Origin: DAOVIY01 sp964513365
GTDB taxonomy: Bacteria; Patescibacteriota; Minisyncoccia; UBA6257
DNA: 18,016 nucleotides
NCBI GenBank assembly: GCA_964513365.1
Contig: CAZEMH010000011.1
Span: 1 to 18,016, forward strand
Direction: 5' to 3'
This document shows positions 6,742-14,215 of the stretch, one piece after another (the stretch's first letter is position 1; every line of letters starts with the position of its first letter). The notes beneath the pieces are model-generated. The model saw only the letters and a program-made list of their open reading frames with translations. It was not told where the DNA came from and searched no databases. The translations under genes were made by a program, and so were the position numbers.

Positions 6742-6770
6742 TTGCTTTTTTAGAGATTTTTCGTTAGAAT
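6742..6770 (+). promoter_or_regulatory. Promoter of rplY
   Basis: TTGCTT (6742-6747), a 17-nt spacer and TAGAAT (6765-6770). The start is predicted at about 6777, leaving only ~5 nt before the ATG at 6782, so the message is nearly leaderless. Confidence 0.6.
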
Positions 6771-6781
6771 AAATAAACAAT

Positions 6782-7507
6782 ATGACAAATTTAACCTTAA
6801 GAGTGAAAAAAAGGCTCGTTTTTGGCAAACAAAACAAGGCCCTTAGAAAAAAAGGCTTTATTCCTGCTGTTGTTTATGGGAAGAAAACTCCAGCTTGTTC
6901 TTTGCAAGTGGGTTTTCAGGATTTTAAAGATGTTTATAAAAAAGCTGGAGATACTGATATTATTGATTTAATAATAGAAGACGGAAAGAAAGAACAAAAA
7001 AAGAGTGTTTTAATTTATAATGTCAGCAATCATTTTTTAGATGGGCTGCCTATTCATATAGATTTTTATGAGGTAGAAATGGATAAATTAATTACAGCCC
7101 ATGTTCCTGTAGTTTTTGTCGGAGAATCTCCAGCAGTAAAACTTGGCGGGGTTTTAGTAAAACCAACTCAAGAAATCGAAGTTGAAGCATTGCCAATGGA
7201 TCTTCCTCATGAAATCGTTGTTGATATTTCAACGCTGACAGATTTTGATCAGACGCTTTGTGTAAAAGATATTAATTTTTCTCCGAAAGTTAAGGTTTTA
7301 ATTGATGAGAATACGCCAGTAGCAACTGTAAATGCTCCTATTACAGAAGAAGAGCTTGAGAAAGAGCTTGGTGAAGCTAAAACTGTGGAAGAGGTAGAGG
7401 TAGAAGGCGAGAAGAAAGAAGAAGGAGAAGAAGAAAGCACAGAAGAAAGTGAGTCAAAAGAGAAAAAAGAGCAGGTTTCAGAAGAAGATAATTCTAAAAA
7501 ACAGTAA
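6782..7507 (+). CDS. rplY: Ribosomal protein bL25, long CTC/TL5 form
   Basis: This large-subunit protein binds 5S rRNA. The 241 residues comprise the N-terminal L25 5S-binding domain (about 1-95; LRVKKRLVFGKQNKALRKKG and IPAVVYGKK) and the beta-rich C-terminal TL5/CTC domain (about 100-190, HVPVVFVGESPAVKLGGVLV). A strongly acidic Glu/Ser/Lys tail (about 190-241) follows, probably disordered. The gene has its own promoter and is followed after 17 nt by the lytic transglycosylase gene. A weak AT-only dyad (TTCTAAAAA 7492-7500, TTTTTAGAA 7517-7525) spans the junction, but it lacks a T-run. Confidence 0.93.
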   Translation: MTNLTLRVKKRLVFGKQNKALRKKGFIPAVVYGKKTPACSLQVGFQDFKDVYKKAGDTDIIDLIIEDGKKEQKKSVLIYNVSNHFLDGLPIHIDFYEVEMDKLITAHVPVVFVGESPAVKLGGVLVKPTQEIEVEALPMDLPHEIVVDISTLTDFDQTLCVKDINFSPKVKVLIDENTPVATVNAPITEEELEKELGEAKTVEEVEVEGEKKEEGEEESTEESESKEKKEQVSEEDNSKKQ

Positions 7508-7524
7508 TAAAAACAGTTTTTAGA

Positions 7525-9018
7525 ATGATTATTAAATCGATTTCTAGAAAGAAGGTAAAAGATATTACTTTTTCTTCTGAAGGGAAAATTACTAGAAAAA
7601 GGCATAAAATATTTATCTTTTTATCTTTTCTTCACAATTACAAGAAGAAGATAGCTAGTAAAAGGTTTGCTTCTTTGTTAATTTTCTGTTTTTTCCTTTT
7701 TTCTGTTATTCAGTCTAGTGTAACAGCGCCAATCTTTTTTCAATCAAAAGAAGCAGAAGCCTTGTATGATGAAGAACGAGCTAAGTTAGAAAAAGAATTA
7801 GAAGCAGTTGAGAAGGAAATAGCAGAGTATGAAAAATTGATAGTTACGACAAAACAACAAAAACAAACTCTTCAAAATAAGATTAATCAGTTGAGAAGCC
7901 AAGCGTCAAAATTAAGTCTTCAGATTAAATCAACTAATCTGAATCTAGAATATCTTAATGTGAGAATTGATGAAACCACAAGTTCTATCATTAAAACTAG
8001 CGACAAAGTAGATGCAACTAAAGAAAATTTAGCAAATTCTTTACAATCTTTCTATGAGCTGCAACAAGTATCGCTTTTAGAGATATTATTAGGGTCGGGA
8101 ACAATAAGTGAGTTTTTTGATTATTCTAATGCTCTTAATAATATTCAGGAAAGAATTCAAGAAAGTATTGAAGAGTTAGAAGGATTAAAAGCAACTTTAA
8201 GTAAACAAAGCCAAAAATTAAGTAGCGACAAAGAGGAAACTCAAAACTTATTAGCAATGCAATTATTGCAGAAGAATGATTTAGAAAAAACAGAAAGTGA
8301 GAAAGTTTATCTTTGGCATATTACTGACGGAAATGAAGAAAAATACCAACAAATGTTGGCTCAATCAAGGCAAAGAGCAAATGAGATTAGAGCGCGTATT
8401 TATCAGTTAATTGGAGTCAAAACGCAGGTTACTTTTGGGGAAGCATTAGAAATAGCTAACTGGGTAAGTAGTCGCACAGGAGTAAGGCCAGCATTTCTTT
8501 TAGCAGTTTTGACACAAGAATCTAATTTAGGAAAGAATGTTGGAACTTGTAATCGGCCAGGTGATTCATATAGCAAAAGCTGGAGAGAGATTATGAAACC
8601 AACTAGGGACCAGGAGCCATTTTTGAAAATTTGCAGAGAGTTAGGGTTAGATCCTAATACAACACCTGTTTCTTGTCCAATGTTTAGAAATGGAAAACAA
8701 ATTGGCTGGGGCGGAGCAATGGGACCAGCTCAATTTATTCCGTCAACGTGGATGATTTATAAAGATCAAGTATCTAAGATTACAGGAAATAATCCTGCTA
8801 ATCCTTGGGATATCAGGGATGCTTTTGTTGCTGCTGCTTTATATTTGTCAAGATGGGGGGCAACTAAGCAGACTAGAGATGCAGAATGGCGAGCAGCAAT
8901 GATTTATTTCTCTGGTTCCACTAATACACGTTATCGTTTTTATGGGGATAGTGTATTAGCAATAGCTGACAGGTATGAAAGAGATATTTCTTATCTTAAA
9001 GAGCTGGCTAGTCGTTAA
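7525..9018 (+). CDS. Coiled-coil protein with C-terminal lytic transglycosylase domain
   Basis: A predicted envelope enzyme of 497 residues. A basic N-terminal stretch (1-46) precedes a membrane/signal segment (about 48-66). A long coiled coil (about 78-290, rich in Glu/Lys/Gln heptads) resembles PcsB/EnvC hydrolase-regulator coils. The C-terminal domain (about 300-475) is of lytic-transglycosylase/lysozyme-like fold. LLAVLTQESNLG supplies the catalytic Glu (E332), GGAMGPAQFIPSTW (396-409) is the family signature, and AALYLSRWG follows near 437-445. It likely cleaves peptidoglycan glycan strands, with the coil controlling access or localisation. C342, C370 and C384 could form disulfides. No alternative ATG lies near the membrane segment, so the long cytosolic N-terminus is uncertain. 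Confidence 0.87.
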   Translation: MIIKSISRKKVKDITFSSEGKITRKRHKIFIFLSFLHNYKKKIASKRFASLLIFCFFLFSVIQSSVTAPIFFQSKEAEALYDEERAKLEKELEAVEKEIAEYEKLIVTTKQQKQTLQNKINQLRSQASKLSLQIKSTNLNLEYLNVRIDETTSSIIKTSDKVDATKENLANSLQSFYELQQVSLLEILLGSGTISEFFDYSNALNNIQERIQESIEELEGLKATLSKQSQKLSSDKEETQNLLAMQLLQKNDLEKTESEKVYLWHITDGNEEKYQQMLAQSRQRANEIRARIYQLIGVKTQVTFGEALEIANWVSSRTGVRPAFLLAVLTQESNLGKNVGTCNRPGDSYSKSWREIMKPTRDQEPFLKICRELGLDPNTTPVSCPMFRNGKQIGWGGAMGPAQFIPSTWMIYKDQVSKITGNNPANPWDIRDAFVAAALYLSRWGATKQTRDAEWRAAMIYFSGSTNTRYRFYGDSVLAIADRYERDISYLKELASR

Positions 9019-9047
9019 AATTCTTAAAATTAATCAAAATTATTCCA

Positions 9048-9248
9048 ATGTCTCAATGTTATTTTTGTCTTCAGAATAAAAAGGAAATAGATTTCAAAGA
9101 TGTAGAAACTTTGAAGCGTTTTATTTCCAGTCAAATGAAAATTTATCCTCAAAGAAAAACTGGCTTATGTTCTAAGCATCAGCGTTTATTGAAAAAAGCT
9201 GTCAAAAGAGCTAGAGTAATGGGTCTTTTACCGTTTCTCAACTATTAA
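9048..9248 (+). CDS. rpsR: Ribosomal protein bS18
   Basis: This small-subunit protein lies next to S6 on the 30S platform. The 66 residues are typical. The core is recognisable: DFKDVETLKRFISSQMKIYP, then the signature RKTGLCSKHQRLLKKAVKRAR and the end LLPF. CYFC (C4, C7) and CSKH (C41, H44) make a plausible zinc site, as in zinc-binding S18 variants. In most bacteria rpsR follows rpsF and ssb. Here those genes are 4.5 kb away and rpsR sits alone between an envelope enzyme and a YkuK-like gene. It starts 29 nt after the preceding stop, with no ribosome binding site. Confidence 0.93.
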   Translation: MSQCYFCLQNKKEIDFKDVETLKRFISSQMKIYPQRKTGLCSKHQRLLKKAVKRARVMGLLPFLNY

Positions 9249-9256
9249 ATCTTATA

Positions 9257-9736
9257 ATGGATAATAAAAACAAATTTTATTCACCGAGTGGAAAAACTTT
9301 TAGCTACGAAGAACTTTTGAAAGAAGTTCTGTTTTATATCAAATCTGATACAAAGGAAAAATACAAAGTCATTATTGGAACAGATTCTGCGAATCACGGG
9401 ACAACAGATTTTGTTAGCGCCATTGTTGTTTATCGTCTTGGGCACGGAGGAAGATTTTTTTGGAGAAGACTTAATCAAAAAAAAATAAGTAGCTTAAGGC
9501 AGAGAATCTATCAGGAAGTTATGATATCTCTGAAATTAGCTGAAGAAGTTTTATTTAATTTATCTCAAGATAAAAATATTGATTTTGATTTTGAAGTTCA
9601 TGTAGATATTGGTTCAAAAGGCAAGACTAAGGAAATGCTTCAGGAAATAATCGGTATGGTTAGAGGCTCTGGGTTTGATATTAAAACCAAACCTGAATCT
9701 TATGGGGCTTCTAAGGTAGCAGATAGGTATACATAG
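9257..9736 (+). CDS. YkuK/DUF458-family RNase H-like protein
   Basis: 159 residues matching the YkuK (DUF458) family, predicted to adopt an RNase H-like fold. Features include an N-terminal FYSPSGKTFSYEELL segment, a first core strand KVIIGTDSANHG (37-48) with the candidate metal-binding Asp D43, a later strand FEVHVDIGSKGKTKEM with D117, and the C-terminal signature PESYGASKVADRYT. These acidic residues fit a nuclease-like metal site, but activity in this family is not established to my knowledge. The gene begins 8 nt after rpsR, so the two are probably co-transcribed. It is one of the few genes here ending in TAG. Confidence 0.8.
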   Translation: MDNKNKFYSPSGKTFSYEELLKEVLFYIKSDTKEKYKVIIGTDSANHGTTDFVSAIVVYRLGHGGRFFWRRLNQKKISSLRQRIYQEVMISLKLAEEVLFNLSQDKNIDFDFEVHVDIGSKGKTKEMLQEIIGMVRGSGFDIKTKPESYGASKVADRYT

Positions 9737-9797
9737 AAAGCAAAAAATCAGATGAATTATTAAAATCTGGGGCTTTATTAACAGTCCCTTTTTATGT

Positions 9798-9803
9798 TAA
9801 AAT
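9798..9803 (+). promoter_or_regulatory. Extended -10 promoter giving leaderless ftsK mRNA
   Basis: TAAAAT (9798-9803), preceded by TGT (9795-9797) as an extended -10, ends 7 nt before the ftsK ATG at 9811. No convincing -35 is visible. The predicted start coincides with the initiation codon. Confidence 0.5.
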
Positions 9804-9810
9804 ATAGACA

Positions 9811-11925
9811 ATGAGTAAAAAGAAAAAGAAAGGACTGAAAATTAATTTTTTGGAAAATGGAAAAGGGATTTTTAGAAAGATAATCCCCAAAACTCCTTTA
9901 AATACAGAAATAAAGAATAGTATTTATGCGATTCTCTTTTTGTGTTTAGCCTTAATTTTAATATTAAGTTCTTTTAATCTTGCTGGGCCTATAGGAAGAT
10001 TAGTATTCAAGGTTTTTGATTATCTTTTAGGCTGGGGATATTTTATTTTACCTATTCTTTTTTTATTAATATCTTTTAATTTTTTTCGTTCATTGACTGA
10101 AAAGATTAATCTTACAGCTTTTACATTTCAAGGTTGTGTTTTTATTTTATTTTCAATTCTTTCTCTCCTTGAAATTTTTGCTAATGGCAGAGGTGGTGTT
10201 ATTGGTCATGTAGGCGCTTTGTTGAAAGGTTATCTGGGTTTTTGGGCTACTTTGATTATATATATAGCTATTTTAATTTCAGGATTTTTATTAGTTTTGA
10301 ATGTTCCGCTTAGATTTTCGAGAAAAGAAGAAGATGAAGAGGAAGAAATTTCTCCTTTTCCAGAATCAGTGGAAAAAGAAGTAACTCCTGAATCAGAGCA
10401 AATAATTGAAGAAGTTAGTGGTGAAAAACAAAGAGACAAAAAGCTTAAGGAAGAAAAGAAAATACGTGCTTTTATAACATCAAAAAGTAATTATAAGTTT
10501 CCAGCATTAGATTTGCTAGAAACTGAAAGTGTTCGTCCTCGCGTTGGTGACATCAGGGCTAATGCTAATATTATCAAAAGAACTCTTGAGAATTTTGGAA
10601 TTGATGTGGAAATGGGGGAAGTAAATGTAGGCCCAACAGTTACTCAATATACTCTTAAGCCAGCTGAGGGCGTAAAACTTTCTAGCCTTACTGCGCTTCA
10701 GAATGATTTGGCTTTAGCATTAGCAGCTCATCCATTGCGAATGGAAGCTCCTATTCCCGGAAGGTCGTTAGTTGGCATTGAAGTTCCCAATAAATCTATT
10801 TCATTAGTGCGCCTGGGAAGTTTATTAAAAGAATGCGATCTTCAAAAAACTGCTTCGTCTTTATCTTTTGCATTAGGGAGAAATGTAAAAGGCGAAGCAT
10901 TATTGGCAGATTTAAGCAAAATGCCGCATCTTTTAATAGCTGGATCTACAGGTTCTGGAAAATCTGTGTGCATTCACAGCATTCTTTCATCTTTTCTTTT
11001 TAAAAATTCTCCAGAAACGTTAAGGTTAATATTAGTAGACCCTAAGAGGGTTGAGCTTTCTCATTACAATGGAATACCGCATCTTTTAACGCCAGTTATT
11101 ACTGATTACAAGAAAGTACTTCCAGCACTTCGTTGGGCAACAAACGAAATGGAGAGAAGATATAATTTGCTTTCTGAATATAAAAGTCGTGATATTGAAG
11201 GCTACAATTTAAAAGCTCTTGCAAAAAAAGAAATGATGCTGCCATATGTAGTAATAATTATTGATGAGTTAGCTGATTTAATGGCACGTTATGGGCGTGA
11301 TTTGGAAAGTTTGGTAATAAGGATAGCTCAAATGGCTAGGGCAACAGGGATTCATCTTATTGTTTCTACGCAAAGGCCGTCAGTTGAAGTAATTACTGGT
11401 TTAATCAAGGCGAATATTACAGCACGGATTGCTTTTCAAGTAGCTTCACAAGTAGATTCACGAACTATTTTAGATATGGGCGGAGCAGAAAAACTTTTGG
11501 GTAGCGGAGATATGCTTTATCTTGCTCCTGACTCTTCTAAGCCGCGAAGGATTCAAAGCGCTTATGTTTCAGAAGAAGAAGTCAATAAGCTAGTGAAATT
11601 TATTATTGACCAATCTGGAACTGAAATAGAAGAGAATGGTTTGTCTGAAGATTTACAGGAATTTATAGAACAAACTCCTACTCCCAGTGATTTTGATTTT
11701 GAAGGAGTAAGCGAAGAAGAAGATGAATTGTATCAAGATGCTTATGATGTAGTTGTAAAAGCTAAAAAGGCATCAGCTTCATTATTGCAAAGAAGATTAC
11801 GGATTGGTTATGCAAGAGCTGCTAGGCTTTTAGATATTTTGGAAGAAAAAGGAGTAGTTGGTCCGGTAAATGGTGCTAAACCAAGAGAGGTTTTCATAAA
11901 AGAAAATGAAGAAAATTATGAATAA
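9811..11925 (+). CDS. ftsK: DNA translocase FtsK/SpoIIIE
   Basis: This septal ATPase pumps chromosomal DNA during cell division. The 704 residues contain four transmembrane segments (about 36-60, 72-92, 105-124 and 142-164) and a short acidic linker (170-220), far shorter than in E. coli. The alpha/beta motor follows, with Walker A GSTGSGKS (378-385) and Walker B VVIIIDELADLM (480-491; D485, E486). Further RecA-fold motifs are STQRPSVEVITGLIKANI and the LLGSGDMLYL loop. The C-terminal winged-helix gamma domain (about 640-704; ASASLLQRRLRIGYARAARLLD) reads polar KOPS-type DNA signals in relatives. All motor motifs are intact. It overlaps the downstream RodZ-like gene, linking division with cell shape. 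Confidence 0.96.
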   Translation: MSKKKKKGLKINFLENGKGIFRKIIPKTPLNTEIKNSIYAILFLCLALILILSSFNLAGPIGRLVFKVFDYLLGWGYFILPILFLLISFNFFRSLTEKINLTAFTFQGCVFILFSILSLLEIFANGRGGVIGHVGALLKGYLGFWATLIIYIAILISGFLLVLNVPLRFSRKEEDEEEEISPFPESVEKEVTPESEQIIEEVSGEKQRDKKLKEEKKIRAFITSKSNYKFPALDLLETESVRPRVGDIRANANIIKRTLENFGIDVEMGEVNVGPTVTQYTLKPAEGVKLSSLTALQNDLALALAAHPLRMEAPIPGRSLVGIEVPNKSISLVRLGSLLKECDLQKTASSLSFALGRNVKGEALLADLSKMPHLLIAGSTGSGKSVCIHSILSSFLFKNSPETLRLILVDPKRVELSHYNGIPHLLTPVITDYKKVLPALRWATNEMERRYNLLSEYKSRDIEGYNLKALAKKEMMLPYVVIIIDELADLMARYGRDLESLVIRIAQMARATGIHLIVSTQRPSVEVITGLIKANITARIAFQVASQVDSRTILDMGGAEKLLGSGDMLYLAPDSSKPRRIQSAYVSEEEVNKLVKFIIDQSGTEIEENGLSEDLQEFIEQTPTPSDFDFEGVSEEEDELYQDAYDVVVKAKKASASLLQRRLRIGYARAARLLDILEEKGVVGPVNGAKPREVFIKENEENYE

Positions 11926-12601
11926 TAAAGAAAATTTGTCGTGTGGCGCTCTTTTTAAAAAAACACGCCAAGAGAAAGGATGGACTTTGGAAAAAGTTTC
12001 TGAAGAGACAAAAATTTTGTTATCTGCGCTAAAGGATTTAGAAAATGATGAATATAAAAATTTGCCGCCACCTGTTTATCTGAAAGGTATGATAAAAAAA
12101 TATGCTGATTTTTTGAAATTAGACAATGAGAAAGTTTTAGAAATTTATCAAAAAAGCAATGGAAGAAATTTATCTTCTGGTAAGTATGATCTGTTTCCCA
12201 AAAACAGATTCTCAATTTATCAATCAAGAATTGCTTCTTTTTTTAAAAATGTTTGCCCCAAGATACTAAGATATCTTTTTTGGGGATTTGTTTTGTTTTA
12301 TTTTATTTATGAAGCTAGTTTTTTTATTCTTCCTGCAAAAATTATTCTTTATTCGCCAAATAGTGATTTTACCACGCACGAACAAGAGCTTATAATTTCA
12401 GGTAAGGTAATCAGGGCAAAAAGATTTTTTATCAAAGACCAAGAAATTTCTTTTAAAGAAGACGGCACTTTTAATGAAAAGATTATTCTGGCCCCAGGGC
12501 TTAATAATATTCAATTTGAAGCAGTAAATATTTTAGGTTATTCGACATCTCTAATTCGGCAAATTATTTATACAACTACTGAAGAATCAAATTTAAATTA
12601 A
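11906..12601 (+). CDS. RodZ-like membrane protein with N-terminal HTH and Ig-like C-terminus
   Basis: 231 residues from ATG 11906; an in-frame ATG at 11918 is equally possible. Both overlap the end of ftsK (by 20 or 8 nt). Residues 13-80 form a Cro/C1-type helix-turn-helix of the RodZ class (LFKKTRQEKGWTLEKVSEETKI, then the family hallmark LPPPVYLKGMIKKYADFL). A single membrane segment lies at about 121-143. The outer part (144-231) looks like an Ig-like beta sandwich (IILYSPNSDFTTHEQELIISGKV). RodZ links the MreB cytoskeleton to wall synthesis; here the partner is not visible in the window. The protein is smaller than E. coli RodZ. Position after ftsK supports a division or shape role. Confidence 0.82.
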   Translation: MKKIMNNKENLSCGALFKKTRQEKGWTLEKVSEETKILLSALKDLENDEYKNLPPPVYLKGMIKKYADFLKLDNEKVLEIYQKSNGRNLSSGKYDLFPKNRFSIYQSRIASFFKNVCPKILRYLFWGFVLFYFIYEASFFILPAKIILYSPNSDFTTHEQELIISGKVIRAKRFFIKDQEISFKEDGTFNEKIILAPGLNNIQFEAVNILGYSTSLIRQIIYTTTEESNLN

Positions 12602-12608
12602 TTTTAGG

Positions 12609-12637
12609 TTGCGATATTTTTCTAAAACTGTTAATAT
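12609..12637 (+). promoter_or_regulatory. Probable recA promoter
   Basis: TTGCGA (12609-12614), a 17-nt spacer and TAATAT (12632-12637) predict a start near 12644 and a leader of about 39 nt before the recA ATG. The leader contains the dyad at 12642-12663. Confidence 0.45.
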
Positions 12638-12641
12638 GCCT

Positions 12642-12663
12642 TAGAATACAGACTTTAATTCTA
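12642..12663 (+). promoter_or_regulatory. Inverted repeat in the recA leader, possible operator
   Basis: TAGAAT (12642-12647) and ATTCTA (12658-12663) form a perfect 6-bp dyad with a 10-nt spacer, at the predicted recA transcription start. It does not match the E. coli (CTGT-N8-ACAG) or Bacillus (GAAC-N4-GTTC) SOS boxes. An SOS-repressor site in this lineage is possible. TAGAAT could equally be an alternative -10 box. Confidence 0.3.
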
Positions 12664-12682
12664 TCTGAATAAGTATTTATAT

Positions 12683-13705
12683 ATGCCTAAACATTCAAAC
12701 AAAGAGAAAAAAAACAAGACAGAACTTCCTAAAAAAAAGGAGGATGCTTTAGAAAAAACAATGACAGATATCCAAGATCGGTTTGGCGAGGGCGCAATAA
12801 TGAGATTAGGTGGAGTGAAGAAAACTGATGTTGATGTTATTCCTACTGGTTCGCCTTCCCTGGATTTAGCTCTAGGTGTAGGTGGTATTCCGCGAGGAAG
12901 AATTATTGAAATCTATGGAGCTGAATCTTCTGGAAAAACAACTTTAACTCTCCATATTGTTGCTGAAATTCAAAAAAAAGGAGGAAAGACAGCCTTTGTT
13001 GATTCAGAACATGCTCTTGATCCAGAATATGCTCGTAAAATTGGAGTAAAAACTAAAGAGTTGTTAATATCTCAGCCTGACAATGGGGAACAGGCATTAG
13101 ATATTGTAGAGGCTTTGGTCCGTTCTGGCGTAGTAGACTTGATAGTTGTTGATTCAGTAGCAGCATTAACTCCTAAAGCTGAAATAGAAGGAGAGATGGG
13201 GGATCAGCAGATTGGATTACAGGCTAGATTAATGAGCAGGGCCTTAAGAAAATTAGCTGCAATTGCGCATAAAACCAATACAGCAATTATTTTTACTAAT
13301 CAAACGAGAATGCAGATAGGAATGATGATGTTTGGTAATCCTGTTACTACTCCAGGCGGAAAAGCTTTAAAATTTTATTCTTCAGTGAGGATTGAATTGA
13401 AAAGGAGAGCTCAAATTAAAAAAGGAGATGAGATAATAGGTTCGCGCATAAAAGCAAAAGTAGTGAAAAATAAAGTTGCTCCACCGTTCAGAGAAACAGA
13501 ATTTGATATTCTTTATGATCAAGGTATTTCTTATTACGGTGATTTATTGAATATGGGAATCAAGAATAATCTTATTACAAAAAAAGGAATGACTTATACT
13601 TTTGGGGATACAAAATTGGGGGTAGGATTTGAAGATGCAAGAGGGTTTTTAAAGCAAAATCCTAAAATTGGAAAAGAAATTTTGAAACAAATTATAAAAG
13701 ACTAA
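12683..13705 (+). CDS. recA: Recombinase RecA
   Basis: RecA forms ATP-dependent filaments on single-stranded DNA for strand exchange and SOS signalling. In its 340 residues, Walker A is GAESSGKT (79-86), followed by FVDSEHALDPEYA, Walker B LIVVDSVAALTPKAEIEGEMGD, the loop L2 region FTNQTRMQIGMMMFGNPVTTPGGKALKFYSS, and the C-terminal domain ending KEILKQIIKD. The strongly acidic C-terminal tail of E. coli RecA is absent, while the N-terminus carries a Lys-rich extension of ~20 residues (KEKKNKTELPKKKE). An internal AAGGAGG at 12737-12743 is too far from an in-frame ATG to be a ribosome site. rpsF starts 4 nt after the stop. Confidence 0.97.
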   Translation: MPKHSNKEKKNKTELPKKKEDALEKTMTDIQDRFGEGAIMRLGGVKKTDVDVIPTGSPSLDLALGVGGIPRGRIIEIYGAESSGKTTLTLHIVAEIQKKGGKTAFVDSEHALDPEYARKIGVKTKELLISQPDNGEQALDIVEALVRSGVVDLIVVDSVAALTPKAEIEGEMGDQQIGLQARLMSRALRKLAAIAHKTNTAIIFTNQTRMQIGMMMFGNPVTTPGGKALKFYSSVRIELKRRAQIKKGDEIIGSRIKAKVVKNKVAPPFRETEFDILYDQGISYYGDLLNMGIKNNLITKKGMTYTFGDTKLGVGFEDARGFLKQNPKIGKEILKQIIKD

Positions 13706-13709
13706 ATCT

Positions 13710-14168
13710 ATGGAACAAAAAAACAACAATTATGAATTATCTTTTTGGTTTTCATCTCGATTAGGCGAGGAAGAAATAGAAAAAAAATTTGATAATTTAT
13801 TAAAACAATTAGAAAAGTTTGGAGCTTTAATAATTTTTAGCCAATCACCTCAATTAAAGCAACTAGCCTATTCTATAAAGAAAGAAAGAAATGCGTATTT
13901 TGGCTATATTCAATTTGAACTTTCTAAAGATAATCTTATCCATTTGGAAGAAAACCTTAGATTAAATGATGATATTATTCGTTTTATAATATTGAATGTA
14001 AAACCAAAAGAAAAGCAAAAAACTCCCTCGATTACTTTTAGAAAATCTACTTACAAAGAACAGAAAGGTAAAATACAAGAAAAATCAAAAAAAGAGCCTC
14101 AAAAAGAAAAAATTATTAGCCTTGAGGAATTAGACAAAAAACTTGATGAAATCCTTGAGAAAGAATAA
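13710..14168 (+). CDS. rpsF: Ribosomal protein bS6
   Basis: This small-subunit protein pairs with S18 on the 30S platform. The S6 ferredoxin-like core covers about residues 5-100: YELSFWFSSRLGEEEIEKKFDNLLKQLEKFGALI, then QLKQLAYSIKKERNAYFGYIQFEL, then LRLNDDIIRFIILNV. The C-terminal third (about 103-152) is a Lys/Glu-rich tail, longer than in E. coli-type S6 and probably disordered. It lies 4 nt downstream of recA and just upstream of ssb, retaining the classical rpsF-ssb order although rpsR is elsewhere. Confidence 0.93.
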   Translation: MEQKNNNYELSFWFSSRLGEEEIEKKFDNLLKQLEKFGALIIFSQSPQLKQLAYSIKKERNAYFGYIQFELSKDNLIHLEENLRLNDDIIRFIILNVKPKEKQKTPSITFRKSTYKEQKGKIQEKSKKEPQKEKIISLEELDKKLDEILEKE

Positions 14169-14203
14169 ATGTGTGGGGAAAAACGGCGGAAATAAACTTT
14201 AAC

Positions 14204-14209
14204 TATAAT
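14204..14209 (+). promoter_or_regulatory. -10 box giving a leaderless ssb mRNA
   Basis: A perfect TATAAT lies 6 nt before the ssb ATG at 14216. No good -35 is visible upstream. It would give ssb a transcript separate from recA-rpsF. Confidence 0.45.
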
Positions 14210-14215
14210 AAAATT

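Noticed and set aside
7492..7525. Inverted repeat TTCTAAAAA/TTTTTAGAA between rplY and the lytic transglycosylase gene
   Set aside because: A/T-rich stem without a T-run, overlapping both coding ends; likely chance.
7249..7605. Ser-rich minus-strand open frame opposite rplY
   Set aside because: Mirror image of the Glu/Lys-rich rplY tail, with no start signal or family resemblance. Other antisense frames across the window were rejected similarly.
9737..9776. Imperfect hairpin (AAAGC/GCTTT and CAGAT/ATCTG) after the YkuK-like gene as a terminator
   Set aside because: It has a large internal loop and no proper T-run; too weak to call.
12737..12743. Consensus Shine-Dalgarno AAGGAGG inside recA
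   Set aside because: The ATG next to it (12744) is out of frame, and the in-frame ATG at 12761 is 17 nt away. The bases simply encode Lys-Lys-Glu in the N-terminal extension.
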